64,000 nt of DNA, taken from positions 62,001-126,000 of the forward strand of contig NZ_ATDN01000002.1 in NCBI RefSeq assembly GCF_004014805.1, given 5' to 3'. The translations under genes were made by a program, and so were the position numbers. The stretch comes from Mycolicibacterium elephantis DSM 44368. Its GTDB lineage: Bacteria > Actinomycetota > Actinomycetes > Mycobacteriales > Mycobacteriaceae. Positions 18,836 through 28,048 of the stretch are shown piece by piece; the first letter of the stretch is position 1; every line of letters starts with the position of its first letter. Below the pieces are notes generated by a model. That model worked only from the letters and a program-made list of their open reading frames with translations, was not told the origin of the DNA and searched no databases.

Positions 18836-20287
18836 ATGAAAAGTGATCTCCGTGCGAACCTTGATTCGCCTATGACGTATCCCGAATTTCCCGTCCACGA
18901 CACCCCCAGCACGGGTGAGCTCGCGCTCGAAGACCGCACGGCGCTGCGCCGCGTGGCCGGATTGTCGACCGAACTGACCGATGTCTCCGAGGTCGAGTAC
19001 CGCCAGCTGCGGCTGGAACGCGTTGTGCTGGTCGGCGTGTGGACCGAGGGCAGCGCGGCCGACGCCGAGGCCAGCCTCGCCGAACTGGCGGCGTTGGCCG
19101 AGACCGCAGGCTCCGAAGTGCTCGAAGGGCTGATTCAGCGCCGCGACAAGCCCGATCCCGCGACCTACATCGGCTCCGGCAAGGCGCAGGAGCTGCGCGA
19201 GGTCGTGCTGGCCACCGGCGCCGACACCGTCATCTGCGACGGTGAGCTCAGCCCCGCGCAGCTCACCGCGCTGGAAAAGGCGGTCAAGGTCAAGGTGATC
19301 GACCGCACCGCGCTGATCCTGGACATCTTCGCCCAGCACGCGACCAGCCGGGAGGGCAAGGCGCAGGTCTCGCTCGCGCAGATGGAGTACATGCTGCCGC
19401 GGCTGCGTGGTTGGGGTGAGTCGATGTCACGGCAGGCCGGTGGCCGCGCCGGCGGTGCCGGCGGCGGTGTGGGCCTGCGCGGTCCGGGTGAGACGAAGAT
19501 CGAGACCGACCGCCGCCGTATCCGTGAGCGGATGGCCAGGCTGCGGCGCGACATCAAGGACATGAAGAAGGTCCGCGACACCCAGCGCAGTGGCCGCCGG
19601 CGCAGCGAGATTCCGTCGATTGCGATCGTCGGATATACCAACGCGGGTAAGTCCAGCCTGCTCAACGCGCTGACCGGTGCGGGTGTGCTGGTCGAGGACG
19701 CGTTGTTCGCCACGCTCGAACCCACAACGCGCCGTGGGGAATTCGCCGACGGTCGCCCGTTCGTGCTGACCGACACCGTCGGGTTCGTGCGGCACCTGCC
19801 CACCCAGTTGGTGGAGGCGTTCCGCTCCACGCTGGAAGAGGTGGTCGACGCCGATCTGTTGGTGCACGTCGTCGACGGCTCCGATGTCAACCCGCTGGCG
19901 CAGATCAACGCCGTGCGCGAAGTCGTCAACGAGGTGATCGCCGAGCGCAACGGAAAGGCTGCGCCGGAGTTGTTGGTGGTCAACAAGATCGACATCGCAG
20001 GTGATCTGGCGCTCGCCCAGCTGCGGCGCGCACTTCCGGATGCGGTGTTCGTCTCCGCGCACACCGGTGACGGGCTGGAGCGGCTGCAGCAGCGGATGGC
20101 CGAGCTGATCGCTCCGACCGACACTGTCGTCGACGTGACAATTCCTTATGACCGAGGTGATCTCGTGAACAAGGTGCACGCCGACGGCCGGATCGACGCC
20201 ACCGAGCACACCGAATTCGGCACGAGAATCAAAGCGCGCGTGCCGGTTTCGTTGGCGGCCAGCTTGCGCGAATACGCCACGGCCTGA
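18836..20287 (+). CDS. hflX: GTPase HflX
   Basis: Ribosome-binding GTPase that splits or rescues stalled 70S ribosomes; in mycobacteria it is linked to hypoxia and macrolide tolerance (family knowledge). N-terminal HflX domain, coiled linker rich in Arg, then the G-domain: G1 GYTNAGKSS, G3 DTVGFVR, G4 NKID. The glycine-rich GGRAGGAGGGVGLRGPGE loop precedes it. The start is uncertain: ATG 18836 gives 483 aa, TTG 18827 and ATG 18872 are alternatives, and none has a good Shine-Dalgarno. A strong bidirectional terminator follows. Confidence 0.94.
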   Translation: MKSDLRANLDSPMTYPEFPVHDTPSTGELALEDRTALRRVAGLSTELTDVSEVEYRQLRLERVVLVGVWTEGSAADAEASLAELAALAETAGSEVLEGLIQRRDKPDPATYIGSGKAQELREVVLATGADTVICDGELSPAQLTALEKAVKVKVIDRTALILDIFAQHATSREGKAQVSLAQMEYMLPRLRGWGESMSRQAGGRAGGAGGGVGLRGPGETKIETDRRRIRERMARLRRDIKDMKKVRDTQRSGRRRSEIPSIAIVGYTNAGKSSLLNALTGAGVLVEDALFATLEPTTRRGEFADGRPFVLTDTVGFVRHLPTQLVEAFRSTLEEVVDADLLVHVVDGSDVNPLAQINAVREVVNEVIAERNGKAAPELLVVNKIDIAGDLALAQLRRALPDAVFVSAHTGDGLERLQQRMAELIAPTDTVVDVTIPYDRGDLVNKVHADGRIDATEHTEFGTRIKARVPVSLAASLREYATA

Positions 20288-20306
20288 CGGCGGATTCCGC
20301 GCACGA

Positions 20307-20344
20307 AAAGGGACGCGAAGGGCTCTGGCCCCGCGCGTCCCTTT
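20307..20344. terminator. Bidirectional terminator between hflX and the CsbD-like gene
   Basis: AAAGGGACGCG (20307–20317) pairs perfectly with CGCGTCCCTTT (20334–20344) around a 16-nt loop. It lies between convergent stops, with A/T at the stem base on both sides. Confidence 0.88.
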
Positions 20345-20366
20345 CCCGTATGTCAGGCGATGACCG

Positions 20367-20609
20367 CTAGCGCTGCTCGGCCTCTTGGCGCTTCTCGGCG
20401 GTTTTGGCTGCGGCGCGAGCGCTTTCGGCTTCGGCTTCCTTCTGCGCGGCGTTGCGCTGTGCGTCGGCCTTGTCCTGCTGCGCCTGGCCTTCCTTGTACA
20501 GATCGTCGCGGCCGGTGACCGCGCCAGCGACCTCTTTGGCCTTGCCCTTGACGCCTTCGACAACCCCTTTGATGGCTTCCTCGGGGCCGCTGTTGTTCTT
20601 GTCCGACAT
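20367..20609 (-). CDS. CsbD-like small stress protein
   Basis: 80 aa, highly charged and helical: MSDKNNSGPEEAIKGVVEGV, then KGKAKEVAGAVTGRDDLYKEG, which is the CsbD pattern, and an Ala/Glu/Lys/Gln-rich tail. Such proteins are often general-stress induced. A strong GGGAGGAAG lies 6 nt before the ATG. Upstream on the minus strand, GGTTT (20672–20676) and GGGAAA (20649–20654) with a 17-bp spacer weakly resemble a SigF promoter. The biochemical role is unknown. Confidence 0.85.
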   Translation of the reverse strand: MSDKNNSGPEEAIKGVVEGVKGKAKEVAGAVTGRDDLYKEGQAQQDKADAQRNAAQKEAEAESARAAAKTAEKRQEAEQR

Positions 20610-20859
20610 GCTGTTCTTCCTCCCGGTGGGCTTGGACGTGACGGGTTATTTCCCGTTTTCCGCCAGCGGCTAAACCCGTCGTGTGCGACATCACCTCGCC
20701 CGGCTGTATTGCGCCGATTGCTGCGCGAGGGTCGTGGATCGTCGCGCAGCCATGTTGCAGATCTCGGAGGGTTGGGGGCCTCCAAAGGCGCATTTGCGAC
20801 CAACCAGCTGGTCGGGTCGGCTAAATTGACGAAACGGAAAATTGTGCCCGGAGGTGTCC

Positions 20860-22020
20860 ATGGCCGGCGTCGTGCAGTACGACCGAACCCTCTTCGAGCC
20901 CGAACATGACCTCTTTCGCGAGTCATACCGGGCGTTTCTGGAGCGTCACGTCGCACCGCATCACGAGCAGTGGGAGAAGGGCAAGATCGTCGACCGCGGC
21001 GTGTGGCTGGAGGCCGGCAAGCAGGGCTTCCTCGGGATGGCCGTGCCCGAGGAGTACGGGGGAGGCGGCAACCCCGACTACCGCTACAACATGGTCGTCG
21101 TCGAGGAGACCACCGCGGGCGGCTACAGCGGTCTGGGTTTCGGCCTGCACAACGACGTGGTGGCCCCGTACCTGATCAAACTCACCAACGAGGAGCAGAA
21201 ACAGCGGTGGCTGCCGCAGTTCTGCACCGGTGAGCTGATCACCGCGATCGCCATGACCGAACCGGGCACCGGAAGCGACCTGCAGGGCATCAAGACGCGC
21301 GCCGTTCGAGACGGTGACCACTACATCCTCAACGGCGCCAAGACGTTCATCACCAACGGCATCAACGCCGATCTGGTGATCGTGGCCGCATGCACCGATC
21401 CGGACAAGGGCGCCCAGGGATTCTCGTTGCTGGTCGTCGAGCGCGGCATGGCGGGATTCGAGCGTGGCCGCAAACTCGACAAAATCGGGTTGGACGCCCA
21501 AGACACCGCGGAATTGTCGTTCACCGACGTGCGGGTGCCGGTGGAGAACCTGCTCGGTGAGGAAGGTCAGGGCTTCGTCTACCTGATGCAGAACCTGCCG
21601 CAGGAGCGGATCGGGATCGCCGTGATCGCCGCTGCGGCGATGGAGTCGACACTGGCGCTCACTCTGCAATATGCCAAGGAGCGCAAGGCATTCGGGCGTC
21701 CGATCGGCAGCCTGCAGAACAGCAGGTTCCTGCTCGCCGAACTCGCGACCGAAGCCACGGCGGTGCGGATCATGGTCGACGAGTTCGTCCAACTTCATCT
21801 GTCCGGCAAGCTGACTGCCGAGCAGGCCGCGATGGCGAAATGGTATTCGACCGAGAAGCAGGTGTATTTGGTCGACCGGTGCCTGCAATTGCACGGCGGA
21901 TACGGCTATATGCGGGAATATCCGGTTGCTCGTGCGTATCTGGACTCTCGGGTGCAGACCATTTACGGCGGCACGACCGAGATCATGAAGGAAATCATCG
22001 GCCGCAGCCTCGGCGTCTGA
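20860..22020 (+). CDS. fadE20: Acyl-CoA dehydrogenase FadE20
   Basis: FAD enzyme for the first step of acyl-CoA beta-oxidation, 386 aa from ATG 20860 behind GGAGGTG. The C-terminal motif is IYGGTTEIMKEIIGRSL: the position that holds the catalytic Glu in MCAD-type enzymes (YEGT) is Gly. A Glu is instead present in NLPQERIGIA, the arrangement seen in long-chain and isovaleryl-type dehydrogenases. Position after hflX matches fadE20 of M. tuberculosis. The 250-bp upstream region is shared with the divergent CsbD-like gene. Confidence 0.94.
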   Translation: MAGVVQYDRTLFEPEHDLFRESYRAFLERHVAPHHEQWEKGKIVDRGVWLEAGKQGFLGMAVPEEYGGGGNPDYRYNMVVVEETTAGGYSGLGFGLHNDVVAPYLIKLTNEEQKQRWLPQFCTGELITAIAMTEPGTGSDLQGIKTRAVRDGDHYILNGAKTFITNGINADLVIVAACTDPDKGAQGFSLLVVERGMAGFERGRKLDKIGLDAQDTAELSFTDVRVPVENLLGEEGQGFVYLMQNLPQERIGIAVIAAAAMESTLALTLQYAKERKAFGRPIGSLQNSRFLLAELATEATAVRIMVDEFVQLHLSGKLTAEQAAMAKWYSTEKQVYLVDRCLQLHGGYGYMREYPVARAYLDSRVQTIYGGTTEIMKEIIGRSLGV

Positions 22021-22241
22021 CCAGCGCGGATCGGGGCTGGGGCCTCGGCGATGGCGGTGATGACCGCGTCGAACGGATGATTCTTCGGCGGTCTTCGATC
22101 GGACACGACTTGCGAGGTGTTCGGAACTTTCGCGCCCCGGCAGGTATTTTCTCTCGAAGGTCAGCTTGTTTTTTGGTTGTTGACGCCAATTGAGGGCGCG
22201 GTACCGAATCAAGAATTACGCGCCGACCGCGGGAGGATCGG

Positions 22242-24254
22242 ATGAGCGGGCACGGGACCCGGCGTATGAGACGGATCGGCCCCTTGGTCGTCGGGCTGTT
22301 GTCGGTGACGGCGATGGTGCTGACGGCCCCGGTCGCATTTGCCCAGCCGGAGGTGGAAGCCAACGACGCGATCACCGCGGCGTGGGAGGCCAACGGCGGC
22401 GACGGCGGTGCGCTCGGGCCGAGGCAGGGCGAGGTCTATGCCGTCGGCGACGGTTTCGCCCAGGACTTCGTCGCCGGCAAGATGTTCTTCACCCCGGACA
22501 CCGGCGCGCACTTCATGCAGGGCGCGATCCTGGAGAAATACGAGTCGCTGGGTGGCCCGGCCGACAGCGACCTGGGTTTCCCCACCATCGACGAGGGACC
22601 CGGACGCGCGCCCGGCAGCCGCAACTCGACGTTCAGCGCCAGCGACAACCCAGTGATCTTCTGGACCCCCGACACCGGCGCCAGGGTGGTTCGCGGCCCG
22701 ATCAACGCCGCGTGGGACAGACTCGGCGGATCGTCCGGAGCTCTCGGGGTGCCCGCCGAGGACGAGCGGTACCAGGGCGACGTCGTCAGCCAGAGATTCA
22801 CCGGCGGCGAGCTGTCCTACAACACCAAGACCAAGACCTTCACCACCGTGCCGCCGGAACTGGCCGGCCAATTGGAAGGCCTGGAGGTTCCGGATGACCC
22901 GGTCGCGTCCATCAACGCGGCCAGGCGCGCCGCGGGTGGAGCGATGGGACCGCTGGGTGCCGCGGAGGGGCCGCCCTACCAGATCGGGGCGGACGGGCTC
23001 GGCCAGAACTTCGCCGGTGGCAAGATCTTCTACTCCCCGGACACGGGTGCCAACGTTCTCACCGGCCAGGTGCTCGACAAGTACGAGAGCGTCGGCGGAC
23101 CCGAGGGCGATCTCGGGTTCCCGGTCACCGGTGAGGTCGACGGCGGGATCACCAACAGCCGGATGAGCACGTTCGCCGCCGAGGACAAGCCGGTGATCTT
23201 CTGGACGCCCGACTACGGCGCGGTCATCGTGCGCGGAGCGATGAACGCGGCGTGGGACAAACTCGGCGGCGGGCAGGGACCGCTCGGGGCGCCCATGTCC
23301 GACCAGACCGAGAATGGCGACGTCGTCTCCCAGCGGTTCAGCGGTGGCGTCATCTCGTGGAACCGGTCGACGAACTCCTTCAAGACCGAGCCGGCCAACC
23401 TGGCGTCGGAGCTGGCCGGCCTGCAGGTGCCCGGCCAGGACGCGCCCGCGGCGCCCGGACCGCAGGCCGCCGACGGCAAGGGTTTTCAGTGGAGTTGGTG
23501 GTGGCTGCTCGCCATCGTGCCCGCCCTGATCCTGATCGGGCTGGTGGTCTTCGCGGCGCTGCGCAATCGGCGGGGCCGTGACGACCAATTCGCGCCGGGC
23601 CCCGGCGGGTTCGAGGACGGCGGGCACGACGGCCGCTACGACGACGGCCGCTACGACGACGAGGCGCGGATTGGCGCCGAGGAGGACGCTGCCCCCGCCT
23701 ACGGTGCCGCCGCGAGCGCCCCGCAGCCTGGGGTGTTCGGCGACGACTACGACGCGGCCCTGTTCGGGGACCGGTACACGCGTGAGGGTCTGGGTTCGCT
23801 GTCCTCGACACCTGAGCAGGCGTCCACCTCCGAGCCCGCGTCGAGCCCGTGGGAGGCGCCGCTGCCCGCGGAGGTCGGCGTCGAACCCGAGGCCGAGCCA
23901 GAGGTCGAGGCCGAACAGGGCGAGCAGCCGGCGGCAGAACTCGATGAAGAAGAAGATCCCGACAACGTCGACACCGCGCCGACCCCGGTACCCACCGCGG
24001 CCGAACGCAGCTCCCTGACCGACACCGGCAGGCACGCCCGCATCGATCCCGACGAACCCGAACCGGCGCAGCCGGCGTTTCGTCTTTCGCTCGACAGCTC
24101 GGGCGACGCCCCGGAGGGATATCCGATCAAGGCGGACACCAAGTCAGGACGCTACTGGCTGCCCGACAGCGCCCACTACGACGAGGCTGAGGCCGAAATC
24201 TGGTTCACCAGCGAGGAATTCGCTCGCGCCAACGGGTTCGTACCCGGGGATTAG
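22242..24254 (+). CDS. LGFP-repeat cell-envelope protein (Rv2721c-like)
   Basis: 670 aa. A signal peptide (about residues 1–33, ending FAQP) leads into repeated LGFP units such as SDLGFPTIDEG and GDLGFPVTGEV with recurring FAQDFVAGK/FFTPDTGAHF-type segments, a repeat thought to bind the cell wall. One membrane helix WWWLLAIVPALILIGLVVFA (from about residue 421) is followed by a long acidic Glu/Pro-rich tail and a conserved C-terminal segment with SGRYWLPDSAHYDEAEAE. Topology: repeats outside, tail inside. Good Shine-Dalgarno GGGAGGATC. It probably has a structural or anchoring role. Confidence 0.88.
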   Translation: MSGHGTRRMRRIGPLVVGLLSVTAMVLTAPVAFAQPEVEANDAITAAWEANGGDGGALGPRQGEVYAVGDGFAQDFVAGKMFFTPDTGAHFMQGAILEKYESLGGPADSDLGFPTIDEGPGRAPGSRNSTFSASDNPVIFWTPDTGARVVRGPINAAWDRLGGSSGALGVPAEDERYQGDVVSQRFTGGELSYNTKTKTFTTVPPELAGQLEGLEVPDDPVASINAARRAAGGAMGPLGAAEGPPYQIGADGLGQNFAGGKIFYSPDTGANVLTGQVLDKYESVGGPEGDLGFPVTGEVDGGITNSRMSTFAAEDKPVIFWTPDYGAVIVRGAMNAAWDKLGGGQGPLGAPMSDQTENGDVVSQRFSGGVISWNRSTNSFKTEPANLASELAGLQVPGQDAPAAPGPQAADGKGFQWSWWWLLAIVPALILIGLVVFAALRNRRGRDDQFAPGPGGFEDGGHDGRYDDGRYDDEARIGAEEDAAPAYGAAASAPQPGVFGDDYDAALFGDRYTREGLGSLSSTPEQASTSEPASSPWEAPLPAEVGVEPEAEPEVEAEQGEQPAAELDEEEDPDNVDTAPTPVPTAAERSSLTDTGRHARIDPDEPEPAQPAFRLSLDSSGDAPEGYPIKADTKSGRYWLPDSAHYDEAEAEIWFTSEEFARANGFVPGD

Positions 24255-24263
24255 GACGGTCCG

Positions 24264-24965
24264 TCAGACCTTGCGGATCACGGTGACGACCTTGCCGAGC
24301 ACGGCCGCCTCGTTGCCGGGGATCGGGTCGAACGCCGGGTTGTGCGGCATCAGCCACACCTGACCGCCGGTGCGCTTGAACGTCTTGACCGTGGCCTCCC
24401 CGTCGATCATCGCCGCGACGATGTCCCCGTTCTCGGCGACGTTCTGCTGACGCACCACCACCCAGTCGCCGTCGCAGATCGCCGCGTCGACCATCGACTC
24501 GCCGACGACTTTGAGCAGGAACAGCGATCCCTCGCCGACGAGCTCGCGCGGCAACGGGAACACGTCCTCGACGGCCTCCTCGGCCAGGATCGGGCCGCCG
24601 GCCGCGATACGGCCCAGCACCGGAACGAACGTCGGCTCCGGTAGCGCGTCGGACCCCGCCACGTCGGTGACCGGATGCGTCACGTTGTCGTCGGCGCCGC
24701 GCACGTCGACCGCCCTGGGCCGGTTGGGATCGCGGCGCAGGTACCCCTTGCGCTCCAGCGTCCGCAGCTGGTGAGCCACCGACGACGTGGACGTCAAGCC
24801 GACCGCATCACCGATCTCCCTGATGCTCGGGGGGTAACCGCGGCTGGTGACCGACGCGCGGATGACCTCCAGGATGGTGCGCTGACGCTCGGTCAAACCC
24901 GTGTCCGGGTGTCGGCGCCCGCCGGTGCTTTCCGTCCCGCCCGGGGAATCGCTGCTGGAATCCAT
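24264..24965 (-). CDS. lexA: SOS repressor LexA
   Basis: Represses DNA-damage genes until RecA filaments provoke self-cleavage. 233 aa. The N-terminal winged helix covers about residues 24–90. The cleavage bond is A122-G123 in RIAAGGP, and the catalytic dyad is S157 (GESMVD) and K194 (TVKTF). The start at 24965 has TACATT 7 nt upstream, so the mRNA is probably leaderless. Its operator at 24998–25013 shows autoregulation. It is divergent from chiZ across about 200 bp. Confidence 0.98.
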   Translation of the reverse strand: MDSSSDSPGGTESTGGRRHPDTGLTERQRTILEVIRASVTSRGYPPSIREIGDAVGLTSTSSVAHQLRTLERKGYLRRDPNRPRAVDVRGADDNVTHPVTDVAGSDALPEPTFVPVLGRIAAGGPILAEEAVEDVFPLPRELVGEGSLFLLKVVGESMVDAAICDGDWVVVRQQNVAENGDIVAAMIDGEATVKTFKRTGGQVWLMPHNPAFDPIPGNEAAVLGKVVTVIRKV

Positions 24966-24972
24966 GGCGCCG

Positions 24973-24978
24973 AATGTA
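24973..24978 (-). promoter_or_regulatory. -10 element of lexA
   Basis: TACATT on the minus strand, 7 nt before ATG 24965. The SOS box lies about 20 bp further upstream, over the -35 region. Confidence 0.7.
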
Positions 24979-24997
24979 ACGCGCCGGCGCCGAATAA

Positions 24998-25013
24998 TCA
25001 AACATGTGTTCGA
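24998..25013 (-). promoter_or_regulatory. LexA box of lexA
   Basis: On the minus strand TCGAACACATGTTTGA, matching TCGAAC-N4-GTTCGA at 11 of 12 fixed positions. It is the expected autoregulatory operator. Confidence 0.92.
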
Positions 25014-25089
25014 CGCGTGTCGCGCCGGAGGCCGACGACTTTTCCGCCGCCGAGAAATGTCAGAGGGTCCCGATATCGTTTGCAACAGT

Positions 25090-25147
25090 TCGATCACACG
25101 TTCTATTAATCGAACACCTGATCGACTATCTTCGAACACAAGAGCGA
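25090..25147 (+). promoter_or_regulatory. Three phased LexA-like boxes before chiZ
   Basis: TCGATCACACGTTCTA (25090–25105, 10/12), TCGAACACCTGATCGA (25110–25125, 11/12) and TCGAACACAAGAGCGA (25132–25147, 10/12). Start-to-start spacing is 20 and 22 bp, about two helical turns. The last ends 25 bp before the chiZ start. Confidence 0.65.
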
Positions 25148-25172
25148 AACGTGCGGACCGGAAGGCAGGAAG

Positions 25173-25613
25173 ATGACGATCATCGAGACCCGGAAGATTC
25201 AGGCGGAACCCGTGGTCAGGCCGGGAACCCGGCCGTCCGGTGCGCGCCGCAGGCCGGCGACGCGGCGGCCGCGGATCAGATACCGGGGCACCGGCGTCGT
25301 GATGTCGCGGGCGCCGCACCGGCGTCGCCCGATCACCCCGGCCACCACGGTCCTGCTTTCCCTGGTGGCAGCGGCCATCACGGTGTGGCTGGGCCTGGTC
25401 GCCCAGTTCGGCGGCGTGGTCGGGAACCCCGACGCCGTGCCGGAGCGGCTCGCCGTGGTCCAGGTGCACACCGGGGAGACGCTGAACACGGTGGCCAAGC
25501 GGGTCGCCCCCGACGCCCCCGTCGCCGCGGTGGCGGAGCGGATCCGCGAGCTCAACGAACTCGACTCGGCTGCGCTGTACGCCGGTCAGACACTCATCGC
25601 GCCGATCGGCTGA
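25173..25613 (+). CDS. chiZ: LysM-domain SOS cell-division regulator (ChiZ/Rv2719c-like)
   Basis: 146 aa: an arginine-rich cytosolic N-terminus (about residues 16–56), one membrane helix (about 57–79) and an extracytoplasmic LysM domain (about 93–144) that binds peptidoglycan. In M. tuberculosis the homologue is DNA-damage inducible, blocks division at the septum and is described as a cell-wall hydrolase; it is the functional analogue of YneA/SulA. AGGAAG precedes the ATG. Divergence from lexA and the boxes upstream support SOS control. Confidence 0.9.
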   Translation: MTIIETRKIQAEPVVRPGTRPSGARRRPATRRPRIRYRGTGVVMSRAPHRRRPITPATTVLLSLVAAAITVWLGLVAQFGGVVGNPDAVPERLAVVQVHTGETLNTVAKRVAPDAPVAAVAERIRELNELDSAALYAGQTLIAPIG

Positions 25614-25773
25614 CCGCGCCGTGTGCGGGGAAATGCCGTGTGGCACATCGACGTTCATCGACGTCGCGGCACGGTACGCCAAGATCGCCCCGATTCTGGG
25701 CTGTCGGGGTATGACGCAGGTACGCTCAATGTCGTCCCAGGTAGTCGTGTATTGGCGTGGCGAAGGAGCGGTG

Positions 25774-26244
25774 ATGCACTGTCCGTTCTGTCGTCACCCC
25801 GACTCGCGGGTGGTCGATTCCCGTGAGACCGATGAAGGCCAGGCCATTCGGCGCCGCCGCTCGTGCCCGGAGTGCGGCAGGCGGTTCACCACGGTGGAGA
25901 CCGCCGTGCTCGCGGTGGTCAAGCGCAGCGGTGTCACCGAGCCGTTCAGCCGGGAAAAGGTCATCAGTGGTGTCCGGCGTGCGTGTCAGGGCCGCCAGGT
26001 CGACGACGACGCGTTGAACCTGCTTGCGCAGCAGGTCGAGGACACCGTCCGGGCGGCCGGGTCACCCGAGGTGCCCAGCCACGACGTCGGGCTGGCCATC
26101 CTCGGCCCGCTGCGAGAACTCGACGAGGTGGCGTACCTGCGGTTCGCCTCCGTCTACCGCGGCTTCAGTTCGGCAGAGGACTTCGAACGCGAGATCGAGG
26201 CGCTGCGCGCGCACCGCAAGGCTCCGCAGCACTCCGCCGGCTGA
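25774..26244 (+). CDS. nrdR: Ribonucleotide reductase repressor NrdR
   Basis: Zinc-ribbon and ATP-cone regulator that represses nrd genes when dATP is high. 156 aa. Zinc ligands C3, C6, C31 and C34 (CPFC and CPEC). The ATP-cone follows with [24 protein letters not shown]. The start at 25774 directly follows GGAGCGGTG; GTG 25771 would add one residue. The roughly 160 bp upstream holds TACGCT, a possible -10. Confidence 0.96.
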   Translation: MHCPFCRHPDSRVVDSRETDEGQAIRRRRSCPECGRRFTTVETAVLAVVKRSGVTEPFSREKVISGVRRACQGRQVDDDALNLLAQQVEDTVRAAGSPEVPSHDVGLAILGPLRELDEVAYLRFASVYRGFSSAEDFEREIEALRAHRKAPQHSAG

Positions 26245-26260
26245 CGCCCCGGGGCGCCGC

Positions 26261-26947
26261 TCAGTCGATTTCGCGGGTGCCGTCGTAGACGACGCGCCCG
26301 GCGATGCGCACCCAGCCCTCAGCGCTCCATCGGGTGAAGATCTCCGAACCCTTGCCCTGCACGATCGTCAGGTCGCGGCTGAGGTAGTCGGTCATGCGCA
26401 CCGCGGCCGATCCGGTGGCCTCGTCCTCCGGCACGCCGAGGTCGGTCGCGAACATTCGCGACCGCACCACTCCCTTCTCCCGGTCCACCCATGCCCACAG
26501 GTAGTGGTTGACGTCGTCGGGGTAGTCCGAAGGGTCGGCGGCCAGCACCTCCTCGGTCGAGGTGAGGTCGTGGATGGCGAACTCCGGAGCCCACTCCGAG
26601 CGGGCGCTGACGGCGGTGAGACCGTCCTCATGGGCCACCTGGACGATGCCGGCCGGCACCTGCAGAGTGTGCACCGGTGTGCCCTGCTCGCGCAGCCACC
26701 ACGCGGCGCCGACAGTCGGATGCCCCGCGAAGGCCAACTCGCTGGCCGGTGTGTAGATGCGCGCGTGCGTGGTGTTGGTTCCCGGCTGCGGGCGATCGAC
26801 GAACACCGTCTCGCTGTAACCCAATTGGGTCGCGATCCGTTGCCGATCGCCCGGGTCCACGGTGCTGGCGTCGACGACACCGAGCGGATTTCCGTGCTTG
26901 CCGTCCTGGTCGGTGAAAACGCGCAACACCGTCACGTCGATGGCCAT
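26261..26947 (-). CDS. PhzF-family isomerase-like protein (Rv2716-like)
   Basis: 228 aa, shorter than the usual 260–300 aa of PhzF/epimerase-like proteins. The probable catalytic acid is E46 in LGYSETVFV. The second half has the typical [11 protein letters not shown] and [14 protein letters not shown] motifs. The natural substrate is unknown. The leaderless -10 TAGCAT supports ATG 26947. The stop is 16 bp from the convergent nrdR stop. Confidence 0.88.
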   Translation of the reverse strand: MAIDVTVLRVFTDQDGKHGNPLGVVDASTVDPGDRQRIATQLGYSETVFVDRPQPGTNTTHARIYTPASELAFAGHPTVGAAWWLREQGTPVHTLQVPAGIVQVAHEDGLTAVSARSEWAPEFAIHDLTSTEEVLAADPSDYPDDVNHYLWAWVDREKGVVRSRMFATDLGVPEDEATGSAAVRMTDYLSRDLTIVQGKGSEIFTRWSAEGWVRIAGRVVYDGTREID

Positions 26948-26953
26948 GCGCCG

Positions 26954-26959
26954 ATGCTA
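26954..26959 (-). promoter_or_regulatory. -10 element of the PhzF-like gene
   Basis: TAGCAT on the minus strand, 6 nt before ATG 26947; predicts a leaderless transcript. Confidence 0.65.
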
Positions 26960-26993
26960 CTTTGTGTCGGCCGCGCGTCCGCGCCGCGTCGAC

Positions 26994-28016
26994 TCAGGTG
27001 GCGCTGCGCTCGTCGGTGTCCATCGCGTCGAGCACCGCGGTGCGGGTGTCGGCCGAGCCGGAGATGGTGTGCTCGCTGGCGCCGGCCCGCAACAGACCGC
27101 GCAGGAACTCCGGGTCATACACCGGCGGTTCCGTGGAATCGATGAACGTCTCGACGGCCTCGACGAAGCGGTCGGGGTCGTCGTGGAACGGGAAATGGCT
27201 GGAGCCTTCGAAGATCTCCAACACCGAACCGGGCATCGCGGCGTGGGCGAGCAGGGCGTGGCTCACCGGGATCACTGAATCGTCTGTGCCCCAGATCAAT
27301 TGCACCGGAACCGACTGGGTGAGATAACAGCGGTCGAGCATGGTGACGACCTGGCCGCGCCAGTCGACCACCGCGCGCAGCGTGCGGGTGAACGCCGACG
27401 ACGCCGTCGGCTCGGGTAGATCGGCCAGGATGCGCAGCATGTTGGGGATGTCGCGGCCCAGCCCGGTCGAGCCGAACAGCGCCCCCGCCGCCCGGCCCAT
27501 CGCCTGGATCGTGGGCAGCACCAGGGGCAGGCGAAGCAACCCAAGCGCCTCGCCGGCCATCGGCAGGGACGCGAACCGCAGCGCCAGGTTGACGTCCTTG
27601 GTGACCCCGCCGCCGGCGACGAGGATCAGCCGGTCGACGAGTTGGGGGTACTGGTAGGCGAACTGCATCGCCACCCCGCCGCCGAGCGAGTGCCCGATCA
27701 CGGTCACCCGTTCGATGTCGAGCACGCTGAGCAGGTCGCGCATGCCGTTGGCGTAGGCGGCCACCGAGTAGTCCGCGCGCGGCTTGTCGGATCTGCCGTG
27801 CCCCAGCAGATCAGGGGCGATGACGGTGAACCGCTGCGCAAGCTTGGACTGCACCGCGCTCCACGTGGTTGAGTTGTCGCCGATGCCGTGGATCAGCAGG
27901 ATCGCCGGTCCCGACCCGGCGATCCGGAAGGCCCGCCGATATCCGTGGATCGTGCGGTATTTCAGCGATGGCGTCAGGTCCCGCACCGAGCGCAGGTTGG
28001 GCTTTCGAGCGGCCAT
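26994..28016 (-). CDS. Alpha/beta hydrolase (Rv2715-like)
   Basis: 340 aa. Oxyanion-hole segment LLIHGIGDNSTTW, nucleophile S110 in GHSLGGG, acid in IWGTDDSVIP and catalytic His in GSSHFPFHDDP are visible, so the triad is complete. The C-terminal extension of about 60 residues is polar. The substrate is unknown; esterase or lipid hydrolase is likely. TAAGTT 6 nt before the ATG indicates a leaderless transcript separate from the PAC2 gene upstream. Confidence 0.88.
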   Translation of the reverse strand: MAARKPNLRSVRDLTPSLKYRTIHGYRRAFRIAGSGPAILLIHGIGDNSTTWSAVQSKLAQRFTVIAPDLLGHGRSDKPRADYSVAAYANGMRDLLSVLDIERVTVIGHSLGGGVAMQFAYQYPQLVDRLILVAGGGVTKDVNLALRFASLPMAGEALGLLRLPLVLPTIQAMGRAAGALFGSTGLGRDIPNMLRILADLPEPTASSAFTRTLRAVVDWRGQVVTMLDRCYLTQSVPVQLIWGTDDSVIPVSHALLAHAAMPGSVLEIFEGSSHFPFHDDPDRFVEAVETFIDSTEPPVYDPEFLRGLLRAGASEHTISGSADTRTAVLDAMDTDERSAT

Positions 28017-28022
28017 TGCGAC

Positions 28023-28028
28023 AACTTA
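28023..28028 (-). promoter_or_regulatory. -10 element of the alpha/beta hydrolase gene
   Basis: TAAGTT on the minus strand, 6 nt before ATG 28016. Confidence 0.6.
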
Positions 28029-28048
28029 ACCGGCCGCTGGCGACCGCG

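Noticed and set aside
17879..19339. 486-codon minus-strand open frame across dapF and hflX
   Set aside because: Both plus-strand genes have complete catalytic motifs; this frame has none.
22209..24035. 608-codon minus-strand open frame opposite the LGFP-repeat gene
   Set aside because: High GC gives long antisense frames; it is Arg/Gly/His-rich without motifs, and the plus frame has signal peptide, repeats and membrane helix.
26247..26258. CGCCCCGGGGCG palindrome between nrdR and the PhzF-like gene
   Set aside because: 6-bp arms without a loop cannot form a useful terminator hairpin; likely chance in GC-rich DNA.
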